The notes below the pieces were generated by a model. That model saw only the letters and a program-made list of their open reading frames with translations. It did not search any database and had not been told where the DNA came from. From Pseudomonadota bacterium (GTDB lineage: Bacteria > Pseudomonadota > Alphaproteobacteria > UBA9655), in NCBI GenBank assembly GCA_021809225.1, contig JAKBAL010000189.1:1-5346 (forward strand): DNA of 5,346 nucleotides. The letters run 5' to 3'. Positions 1 to 5,201 of the stretch are shown piece after piece. A program made the translations under genes and the position numbers. Position 1 is the stretch's first letter. Each line of letters begins with the position of its first letter.

Positions 1-195
1 ATTATGACGAATTCTGAGAATGGGGGATATATTATCAATTATATTATTTCCCTGATGGCTCAGCAATATAAATGGCCTTGCTATTTCCCCTATTTTGACG
101 AACTTATCGTCATTCCTGAGCATGCTTGCTATGAAGAGATTCAAAGAGCATGCACCAAACCTTTAAAATCCAAATTCAGAATAAGGGATGGATGA
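1..195 (+). CDS. C-terminal end of a probable beta-lactamase-family serine hydrolase (5' truncated by window)
   Basis: The frame is open from base 1 to a TGA at 193-195, so this is the last 64 codons of a gene that begins outside the window. The ATG at 4 is probably internal, since nothing ahead of it could serve as a ribosome site. The visible part begins IMTNSENGG, followed about 15 residues later by AQQYKWPCY. An MTN-x-x-x-G segment followed by an (I/M)A-x-x-Y-x-WP segment is a pattern I associate with the extreme C-terminus of class C beta-lactamase-related hydrolases and esterases (the serine beta-lactamase-like fold). The catalytic SxxK and YxN motifs would lie upstream and cannot be seen, so activity cannot be judged. 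A tail of about 35 residues after WP is longer than I would expect. The gene converges with the NUDIX gene and the two 3' ends overlap by 33 bp. Confidence 0.55.
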   Translation: MMTNSENGGYIINYIISLMAQQYKWPCYFPYFDELIVIPEHACYEEIQRACTKPLKSKFRIRDG

Positions 196-648
196 GAAAA
201 TACACTGAATCGCTTGTTGAATAAAAGGAGAGAGGGTCTTAGGAAGTTCATCTACGGGAAAAAAACGAACGTCATCTGCTTTATGAGGTTCAAGATTTCG
301 GAGGATTCCTGAAAATTGTTGAGCAACAAAAAATATGTCTTGCTGGTAAAAAAAGTAATCATCTGGCTGAGTATGCCTGCGATACATGACGTGAGCGAGC
401 TTTAGATCTTCTGGGTAAATCGTTAGATTCACTTCCTCCGCTGCTTCTCGAACAACCGCTTTTAAAGGTGTTTCACCAATCTGCAGCCCTCCCATAGGTA
501 CGACATAAAATCCGTCTTCAATACCTGTGTTATGGCGCCTAAGACAGAGAAGGTTTCCTTCATGGACAAGAACTAAGAAAACACCAATTTTTACTTTAAA
601 TCGCTTTGCTTCCGTTGCATAAAAATGAGTTTGAGGTACGCTACTCAT
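163..648 (-). CDS. NUDIX hydrolase, 161 aa
   Basis: NUDIX enzymes hydrolyse nucleoside diphosphates linked to another group (such as damaged NTPs or nucleotide sugars) in the cytoplasm; the substrate here is unknown. With Met at 646-648 as residue 1, the Nudix box spans about 53-75: G53-x5-E59-x7-R67-E68-x2-E71-E72-x-N74-L75. All metal-binding Glu residues are present; the usual Gly before the last hydrophobic residue is Asn. An EPHKADDVRFF segment near residue 120 fits the NEPxKxxD(V/L)xWF strand of the subgroup. I chose this start because GGAG lies 7 nt upstream, a sigma70-like promoter sits just before it, and 161 aa is a normal NUDIX size. The frame stays open to an ATG at 754-756 (197 aa), which would add a hydrophobic 36-residue N-terminus, but that ATG has only a weak GGGA upstream. 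The 3' end overlaps the convergent serine-hydrolase gene. Confidence 0.88.
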   Translation of the reverse strand: MSSVPQTHFYATEAKRFKVKIGVFLVLVHEGNLLCLRRHNTGIEDGFYVVPMGGLQIGETPLKAVVREAAEEVNLTIYPEDLKLAHVMYRRHTQPDDYFFYQQDIFFVAQQFSGILRNLEPHKADDVRFFPVDELPKTLSPFIQQAIQCIFSSIPYSEFGF

Positions 649-690
649 CTGGTGACTCCATTTGTTGCCATAGAAAAGAACGAGCTGGAG

Positions 691-719
691 ATCATAAAAA
701 CAGAGAGGAATAAAAGCAA
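691..719 (-). promoter_or_regulatory. Candidate sigma70-like promoter of the NUDIX gene
   Basis: Read on the minus strand, TTGCTT (714-719) is separated by exactly 17 nt from TATGAT (691-696, five of six matches to TATAAT). The -35 is weak (three of six). Transcription would begin around 684, giving a leader of about 35 nt that contains the GGAG at 656-659 and the ATG at 646-648. It lies inside the open frame of the longer NUDIX alternative, so it also argues for the shorter start. Confidence 0.45.
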
Positions 720-790
720 TAAGGAGTGTAAAAACTGCTGAGTTCATACTCTTCATGGAGTTTATTCCCGGCCTAGTTTAGAAAAAGCGC

Positions 791-1750
791 CTAAAAGTGT
801 CTCTTCTTCCAATCTAAAAATAGCTCCTGAATCATTTCGGCAATAGCAGTCCGCGAAACAATGGATGTATCTATGATAAGATCATAGTTCTCCTTCGGGA
901 TAAGGTAACCTTCAGTCAATGATGAAAACATTGTGCTGAGGGCCTTTTCAATTTCGGATTGACGCTCTTCCTCATTCTCGATTTCTTCAGAGTTATCTCC
1001 AGGAATGGATTCTAACAATTTTACCGTATCTTGAGAAAAAGAATTCAGAACACCCTTCATGGCTTCATCACTAACTTTCATTTCTAGAGGAAAATTCGTG
1101 TCCTGAGAGGAAACTTTAAAAATCTCTTGATACTGAAGTGCCATATCTAAGGGATTTCTAAGCTCTTCAAAATTACGTTCCTTCAATGCAGTTTCGTTTC
1201 TGGTGAGAAGGCGATCCCGATATTTTAAAAGGGGAACATAAAGAAGCACCTTAAAAGGTCGAGGAGAAAGATCTAATCTTTCAAGTGCATCCATGATAGG
1301 TTGTGGTGTTAGGACATCCAAGATTATAGGCTCATCCTGATGCTCCAAGATCCATTTGGCGAGGTGATTCAAATAATACGTATCAACCTTTAAATCGAAA
1401 TCGTCTGGATTCATTGAAAAACTTGCAGGATCATATGGGTGTTCTGCAACTTGCCCCATAATGTAATCACGACCATTAACGAGAAAGTCTGAACATTTGG
1501 ATTTTAAGTTTTTAGAAGCTGTCGTTTTTCCTGCACTCGATGTGCCCGCTAAGAAGATCCAATCTCCTTTTCCCGCCCATGGTTCTCCTTTAGCAGGATG
1601 TAATTGGCCTTCTTGAGTTCCTTCTTGCTCTGGTTGTTTATGCATAGAGCTAGTCCCTGAATTCGCTTCTTCGGATTCTTCCATCGCAAAGGCGGGATTA
1701 AAGAAAAATACTGCAGAGCTTAACATTAAAGTAAAAATTTGTTTTTTCAT
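791..1750 (-). CDS. Exported P-loop kinase-like (phosphotransferase-like) protein, 319 aa
   Basis: Residues 1-22 form a textbook Sec signal peptide (K2, K3, a hydrophobic core, cleavage after AFA at 20-22), followed by an acidic, Gly/Glu/Gln-rich linker to about 60. Residues 64-77 read as a beta strand plus Walker A motif, G69-TSSA-G74-K75-T76. The GTSSAGK(T/S) form is shared with chloramphenicol-phosphotransferase-like kinases. A Walker-B-like strand is IILD145. Near the end, YDLIIDTS (289-296) resembles the late strand of that family ahead of a C-terminal helix. R180, R184 and K190 in a helical region are possible lid residues. Substrate unknown. The oddity is an ATP-type kinase fold behind a signal peptide, since the periplasm lacks ATP; a role in a host cell is one explanation. 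Start: ATG with a weak GGA upstream; no earlier start fits the signal peptide better. It stands alone, 141 bp after the AlaX gene. Confidence 0.8.
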   Translation of the reverse strand: MKKQIFTLMLSSAVFFFNPAFAMEESEEANSGTSSMHKQPEQEGTQEGQLHPAKGEPWAGKGDWIFLAGTSSAGKTTASKNLKSKCSDFLVNGRDYIMGQVAEHPYDPASFSMNPDDFDLKVDTYYLNHLAKWILEHQDEPIILDVLTPQPIMDALERLDLSPRPFKVLLYVPLLKYRDRLLTRNETALKERNFEELRNPLDMALQYQEIFKVSSQDTNFPLEMKVSDEAMKGVLNSFSQDTVKLLESIPGDNSEEIENEEERQSEIEKALSTMFSSLTEGYLIPKENYDLIIDTSIVSRTAIAEMIQELFLDWKKRHF

Positions 1751-1769
1751 AAACGAATCCGTTAAAAAT

Positions 1770-1816
1770 ATTATAAAAATAATTTTATATTTATATTAGA
1801 TTCTAAATACTGACAA
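1770..1816 (-). promoter_or_regulatory. AT-rich candidate promoter region of the exported kinase-like gene
   Basis: The minus strand has a perfect TATAAT at 1770-1775, about 20 nt before the ATG, but no recognisable -35 at 16-18 nt. A second arrangement is TTGTCA (1811-1816) with TATAAA (1790-1795), whose spacer is only 15 nt. The surrounding 50 bases are almost entirely A/T. I can support a promoter region but not which of the two is used. Confidence 0.35.
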
Positions 1817-1863
1817 GCCTATTTTAGTTCAAGTAAAATTCTATCCAAAGAAATTTATAGGCT
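1816..1863. repeat. Imperfect inverted repeat between the AlaX and kinase-like genes
   Basis: AGCCTAT (1816-1822) and ATAGGCT (1857-1863) are exact inverted copies. Just inside them TAAAATTC and GAAATTTA pair with one mismatch, if an 11-nt bulge is allowed on one side. The structure begins 28 nt past the AlaX stop and overlaps the possible -35 of the next gene. No T-run follows on the minus strand, so it is not a standard terminator; it could be an mRNA 3' structure or an operator. Confidence 0.3.
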
Positions 1864-1891
1864 CGCTCAGCTTTTAGGGATTTCGAGTTCA

Positions 1892-2536
1892 CTACAATGT
1901 CTCCTCAACCAAGCTAATCTCAATCCTTTCTTTTGACCCACCTATGTTCTTTCTTTTTAAGGTGACAAATCCAACTTCAGCGGTTGATCTAACATGGGTT
2001 CCCCCGCAAGGGACTTCAGCAAAGCCATCAATCTTCCAAAAGCGCCGTTGATTTTCTACATTGGAAAAGCCCGTTTGAATGAGTTCATCTCTTTTTATGA
2101 TTTGGTTATATTCTGTTAAAATATCTTCAAAGAGGGGCGAAATATTTTTATCAAACACAAAGTCGATGCGCGCTTTGGTTTCGGCGATATGGGCTCCAAT
2201 TTTTTCAAGGCCTAGCTTTCGTGTTACAAGCTCAAGGATAAGTTCAGCAGCAAAATGAAGTCGCATAAGTCTGTACCTACGCGGCCAATCAATTTCCATG
2301 GTTACTGTATCACCAGGGATCAGTCCATGTCCTGTTTCAAGCGTATAATAAATAAGATTTCCATCTATTTCGGAGTGAATGATGGGAAGCCCATCAATAG
2401 TGCTTTTATCACTTTCTTGTCCTCCTGAAAAAGAAAAAGCGATAGTTTCCTCAAACAGGATTCGGTTGTTATCAATTGATGCAATTTTCGTGGTTAAGGT
2501 GTGCTGATAGGGGTTATCCCAAAAAACTTTTCGCAT
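1892..2536 (-). CDS. AlaX-type alanyl-tRNA editing protein, 214 aa
   Basis: AlaX proteins are free-standing relatives of the alanyl-tRNA synthetase editing domain. They remove Ser or Gly wrongly attached to tRNA-Ala in the cytoplasm, using a Zn site. Landmarks: SGGQ at 37-40 followed by SD and a Gly (the conserved GG-Q...D...G loop), MRLHFAAE at 91-98, KIGAHIAETKARIDF at 112-126, CGGTH at 177-181, and GGSKERIEI at 199-207, the usual C-terminal signature. Zn ligands are normally HxxxH plus CxxxH. Here C177 and H181 are intact, but the first motif is H94-x3-E98, with Glu in place of the second His; I believe this occurs in a subgroup of AlaX proteins. The length suits the short AlaX type, without the synthetase's aminoacylation or C-Ala domains. 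Start ATG at 2534-2536 has AGGA 6 nt upstream. It lies 100 bp after the LRR gene on the same strand. Confidence 0.9.
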   Translation of the reverse strand: MRKVFWDNPYQHTLTTKIASIDNNRILFEETIAFSFSGGQESDKSTIDGLPIIHSEIDGNLIYYTLETGHGLIPGDTVTMEIDWPRRYRLMRLHFAAELILELVTRKLGLEKIGAHIAETKARIDFVFDKNISPLFEDILTEYNQIIKRDELIQTGFSNVENQRRFWKIDGFAEVPCGGTHVRSTAEVGFVTLKRKNIGGSKERIEISLVEETL

Positions 2537-2607
2537 TTATTTTCCTATGTTTAACGCCGGACATTTTTTAAAGAAAATCAAGCTCATTTAGACTTCTTTA
2601 AAATTTT

Positions 2608-2631
2608 AAAAAATAAACTATAATATGGTTT
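2608..2631 (-). terminator. Weak candidate terminator after the LRR gene
   Basis: Starting 5 nt after the LRR stop, the minus strand can fold AAACCAT-ATT-ATAGTTT (2615-2631) with one C/A mismatch, followed by A and six T (2608-2614). The stem is short and AT-rich, so termination would be inefficient. A 14-bp perfect palindrome made only of A and T lies beside it (2597-2610). Confidence 0.3.
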
Positions 2632-2636
2632 TTCTA

Positions 2637-4511
2637 TTATAATTTCCCTATATCAACCTTTATCTTTGTATTGGTTTTAAGGGCATCAACAATTTCTCTG
2701 TGACCTTTATCACTAAAACGATTGTATTCTATATTTAGAAATGTGAGGGTGACGTTGCTTCTAAGACCCTCAGCAAGGGCTATAGTTCCTTCATCGCCAA
2801 TTTGATTCATGCACAGCGCCAGAGATCTGAGGGAGGAATTTTTAGGAAGGGCCTTAGCAATTGCTTGACTTCCTTCATCACCAATGTGACTCACACTCAA
2901 ATCTAGGACTCTAAGAGTGGAGTTCGTCATGAGAGCATTACCGATTTCTATGCCTCCTCCATGGCTAAAATCATTGCAGGGCAGCGTTAATGATGTGAGG
3001 GTGGAGTTGGACATAAGAGCATTGCCAATAGCTATACCACCTTTACCCGTAATTTTATTGCCACCCAGCGCTAATGATGCGAGAGAGGTGTTGGTCGCAA
3101 GAAGATTGCCAATAGCTATGCCACCTTCATCACAAATCATATTCTCTTCTAGATTCAGCAAACGGAGAGCGGTGGGGGCTGCAAGGTAATTGCCAAAGGG
3201 TATTCCTCCTTCCCAGACAATTTTATTGCGTTTCAGATCCAGCGCCGTGAGAGTGGAGTTAGTTGTAAGGGTATTACCAATAATAGCTATGCTCCCTTCA
3301 TCACCAAGTTCATTGCCGTATAGATAGAGTGCTGTGAGAGAAGAGTTAGTCGCAAGAGCATTGCCAATAGCTATGCCACCTTTACCCTTAATTTTATTGG
3401 CGTTTAGAGCTAATACTGTGAGAGAAGAGTTGGTCGCAAGAGCATGACCAATAGCTACGCTCCCTTCATCACCAAGTTCATTGCCGCGTAGATTCAGTTC
3501 TGTGAGAGAAGAGTTGGTCTTAAGGGCATTAGCAATGATTCCAACATCACCAATCATGTTATATCTCAGACTCAGCGTTCTGAGAGTGGAGTTAGTTGTA
3601 AGAGCATTGCCAATAGCTATGCTCCCTTCATTACCAAGTTTATTGCCGTATAGATACAGCGCTGTGAGAGAAGAGTTAGTCGCAAGAGCAGTGCTAATAG
3701 CTATAGCACCTTTACCCCCAATTTTATTTCGGTTCAGCTTCAGCCAACGGAGAGAGGAATTGGTTGCAAGAGCATTGCCAATAGCTATGCTCCCTTCATC
3801 ACCAAATTTATTGCCGCGTAGATTCAGAGCTGTGAGAGAAGAGTTGGTCGCAAGAGCATTGCCAATAGTTATGCAATCTTTAGCAACAATCATATGATTC
3901 TTTAGACTCAGTGAACGAAGAGAGGAGTTGGTTGCAAGGTAATTTCCAATGATTATACTTCCTGCATCACTCAGCTCATTATTACTCGATTTCGTTGAAA
4001 AGTTACTTAGATTCAGGGACACGAGGTAAAGATGGCTTGAAAAAAGGTTTTGGAGATAGCTTTCTTGAGGCTCAAAGAAGCGACTACATTTCATGAGATC
4101 AAGTTTTATATGTGGTACTGAAGGAAGTCCCTTTCGAGGTAAACATACCTTATCGAAGCGGTATAAAGAATCTATCAATAGTGTAAGATTAAGCGTCGGA
4201 TCGCATGAAAGTTGGTGAAAGAGCTTTGATACCCGGAAGGTGGCTTTTGCCACTCCCTTGTAATCCATGATCTTAAGGAGAACTTCCACGGGGAGAACCT
4301 TATCAATGGTAATACCTTTCACCGGCACATGGGCAATAGAAGAGTGAGTTCCTTTTTTTTCATCTTTATCATCTTTATCATCTTTATCATCTTTATCATC
4401 TTCATCCATTGACCAGCAGGGGCTTGTAAGAATAGATCCCAACAAAGCCCCAGATACAGCTAAACCTGAGACAAAATTTAAAGTCTTTAATAAAAAATTT
4501 TTCGATAACAA
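2637..4511 (-). CDS. Exported F-box-like / leucine-rich-repeat protein, 624 aa, TTG start
   Basis: Order of parts: a signal peptide (1-34; Lys-rich start, long hydrophobic core, likely cut after CWS); an Asp/Lys tract of four DDK units (about 38-52); an F-box-like segment (about 70-107: LP-x-E-VLLKI, then RVSKLFHQL, then DPTL, matching the LPxE...V(S/C)xxWxxL...DPxL pattern); a linker; one degenerate LRR with an insertion (about 160-192); fifteen tandem LRRs of 28 residues (193-611; the fifth has 26, the eighth 29); and a 13-residue end. The LRR pattern NSSLTxLxLxxNxIGDEGxxxIxxAL is the RNase-inhibitor/NLRC type, forming a curved protein-binding surface. The start is TTG at 4509-4511: an in-frame TAG lies two codons upstream, the next Met is residue 35 after the signal peptide, and AGGAGGAG sits 9 nt upstream. 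No enzymatic domain is visible. I infer a secreted adaptor, perhaps host-directed; export beyond the periplasm is not shown. Confidence 0.9.
   Translation of the reverse strand: MLSKNFLLKTLNFVSGLAVSGALLGSILTSPCWSMDEDDKDDKDDKDDKDEKKGTHSSIAHVPVKGITIDKVLPVEVLLKIMDYKGVAKATFRVSKLFHQLSCDPTLNLTLLIDSLYRFDKVCLPRKGLPSVPHIKLDLMKCSRFFEPQESYLQNLFSSHLYLVSLNLSNFSTKSSNNELSDAGSIIIGNYLATNSSLRSLSLKNHMIVAKDCITIGNALATNSSLTALNLRGNKFGDEGSIAIGNALATNSSLRWLKLNRNKIGGKGAIAISTALATNSSLTALYLYGNKLGNEGSIAIGNALTTNSTLRTLSLRYNMIGDVGIIANALKTNSSLTELNLRGNELGDEGSVAIGHALATNSSLTVLALNANKIKGKGGIAIGNALATNSSLTALYLYGNELGDEGSIAIIGNTLTTNSTLTALDLKRNKIVWEGGIPFGNYLAAPTALRLLNLEENMICDEGGIAIGNLLATNTSLASLALGGNKITGKGGIAIGNALMSNSTLTSLTLPCNDFSHGGGIEIGNALMTNSTLRVLDLSVSHIGDEGSQAIAKALPKNSSLRSLALCMNQIGDEGTIALAEGLRSNVTLTFLNIEYNRFSDKGHREIVDALKTNTKIKVDIGKL
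2679..3935 (-). repeat. Tandem 84-bp repeat array encoding 15 LRRs
   Basis: Fifteen near-84-bp units encode residues 193-611 of the LRR protein. DNA similarity is clear by eye: the plus-strand motif GCATTGCCAATAGCTATG recurs with few changes, and the units at 3600-3683 and 3267-3353 are nearly the same over most of their length. Unit sizes depart from 84 only by multiples of three (78 at unit 5, 87 at unit 8), so the frame is kept. Units at the C-terminal (low-coordinate) end are the most diverged. Confidence 0.92.
4353..4402 (-). repeat. 9-bp coding microsatellite (DDK) next to an A8 run
   Basis: Four exact copies of a 9-bp unit (CATCTTTAT on the plus strand, 4361-4396) plus a 6-bp partial copy encode repeated Asp-Asp-Lys just after the signal peptide. 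Directly beside them, 4353-4360 is eight T (A8 in the mRNA) encoding Lys-Lys. Gain or loss of 9-bp units would change tract length in frame. Slippage in the A8 run would shift the frame before the F-box and LRR region. Confidence 0.9.
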
Positions 4512-4520
4512 TACCTAACT

Positions 4521-4528
4521 CTCCTCCT
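4521..4528 (-). promoter_or_regulatory. Strong ribosome binding site that fixes the TTG start
   Basis: The minus strand reads AGGAGGAG here, a near-complete complement of the 16S rRNA 3' end, 9 nt before TTG at 4509-4511. It is the strongest such site in the window and offsets the poorer TTG codon. No ATG or GTG in the same frame lies between it and the signal peptide. Confidence 0.75.
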
Positions 4529-4582
4529 AGTCCCATTAAGTCAGACAAGACGATCCCTAACACAGAAAGAGGTAAGCGTCAG

Positions 4583-4602
4583 CAGGCAATCCAAGATTGC
4601 TG
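4583..4602. repeat. Perfect hairpin in the region upstream of the LRR gene
   Basis: GCAATC (4586-4591) and GATTGC (4595-4600) are exact inverted copies around CAA; allowing one bulged G, the pairing extends through CAG (4583-4585) and CTG (4600-4602). It lies about 75 nt before the LRR start. No T-run follows in either direction. It may be an mRNA leader structure, an operator, or part of the decayed mobile element nearby. Apart from this, 4512-4687 shows no gene and no convincing promoter. Confidence 0.5.
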
Positions 4603-4687
4603 TAATGCTTATTTCTTATAAATGGTGTAAACCTTGCGCGATGATGACAATTTGATAAAAACAGGAAAGTGGGTTATTTAGAAGAGC

Positions 4688-5005
4688 TTAAAAACCAGCA
4701 GAAATCCTGATGATTGTAGCCAAAGAGAGGGGGCCGAGACAAGATAGAAAATTGGCTAAATGGGTCATGGTTTATTATTTTTCTAATCGTGTTTGTTCTT
4801 TTGGGGGGGGGCGTTCTTCACCGCGCTTCGGACGTCCTCGCTTGGCTTTTCCTTTTGCTTTTTTCTCGTGTTCTGCAGCTCTCTTTTCTTTGGCCTTTTT
4901 CTTGGCGCGGGCAACTTCTAAAACCGTGATGAGCTGCTGTTGCTTCTTGGTTAAAGGACCTAACTCTTCTGTTAACCAAGGAAAAAGTGTTCCTTGTATA
5001 TGCAT
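4688..5005 (-). pseudogene. Transposase remnant (internally deleted, with stops)
   Basis: From ATG at 5003-5005 the frame gives 76 residues. The first 30 or so (QGTLFPWLTEELGPLTKKQ, then QLITVLEVA) look like the N-terminus of a DDE transposase family whose members start with a LFPxLxxELGPL...QLVxVLE segment. The following Lys/Ala/Arg-rich part, KRGRPKRGEER...KEQTRLEK, looks like a linker that lies much later in such proteins, so several hundred bases seem to be missing between them. Two TAA stops (4772-4777) follow. In the same frame TMTHLANFLSCLG... continues to a TAA at 4688-4690, and MTHL-x-x-x-L resembles the family's C-terminus. The DDE catalytic core is absent, so it cannot be active. 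Family recognition is from memory and should be tested. There is no ribosome site before the ATG. Confidence 0.5.
4803..4811 (-). repeat. Nine-base G/C homopolymer in the transposase remnant
   Basis: Nine consecutive G on the plus strand (C9 on the transposase strand) encode part of an Arg-Pro-Pro-Pro run. This is striking in AT-rich DNA and prone to replication slippage or sequencing error. It lies inside a pseudogene, so loss of selection is the simplest reason for its persistence. Confidence 0.85.
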
Positions 5006-5201
5006 CCAATATCGTGATAGGTTCTTATTGTTTTTAAAAGATTTTTTTCTTTTTATGCAAAAAAATTCCCTCGATTTACCTACTTTACAATTTGCTCTAT
5101 AGTATTTTCTGCTGCTTAAAAACTCTCGACTTGGCTCAAGAATAAGGTAAAAGTTTTAAGCGTAAACTTGATTTTTCTTAGAAATGAGGAAGAGGTAGCG
5201 A

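Noticed and set aside
118..153. Two copies of GAGCATGC (118-125 and 146-153), palindromic in part
   Set aside because: Both lie within the coding end of the serine-hydrolase gene and show no spacing or context that suggests a site.
2917..3189. Plus-strand open frame of 90 codons opposite the LRR gene
   Set aside because: It is a shadow of the 84-bp repeats: the multiple-of-three period keeps antisense frames open, and it gives a repetitive protein with no ribosome site.
3481..3897. Plus-strand open frame of 138 codons opposite the LRR gene
   Set aside because: Same repeat-driven antisense artefact; its periodic REELVARALPIAM units mirror the LRR DNA and match no protein type I know.
2679..3935. 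Could the regular 84-bp repeats be a CRISPR array or other non-coding array?
   Set aside because: There are no repeat-spacer pairs; the whole unit is repeated and encodes a regular in-frame 28-residue LRR.
4422..4432. Lipoprotein signal reading of the LRR protein (Cys32)
   Set aside because: The residues before Cys are T-S-P, and Pro next to Cys does not fit a lipobox; cleavage after CWS by ordinary signal peptidase is more likely.
4818..5009. Second minus-strand frame of 63 codons overlapping the transposase remnant
   Set aside because: Out-of-frame reading of the same DNA; only the other frame shows the LFPWL...ELGPL segment.
4710..5102. Plus-strand open frame of 130 codons across the transposase remnant
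   Set aside because: It is antisense to the transposase-like frame, has low-complexity Ser/Phe/Arg content and no ribosome site.
5151..5169. Short hairpin AAGTTT / AAACTT ahead of the last gene
   Set aside because: Six AT-rich pairs with a 7-nt loop are expected by chance in DNA this AT-rich, and no transcript is known to end there.
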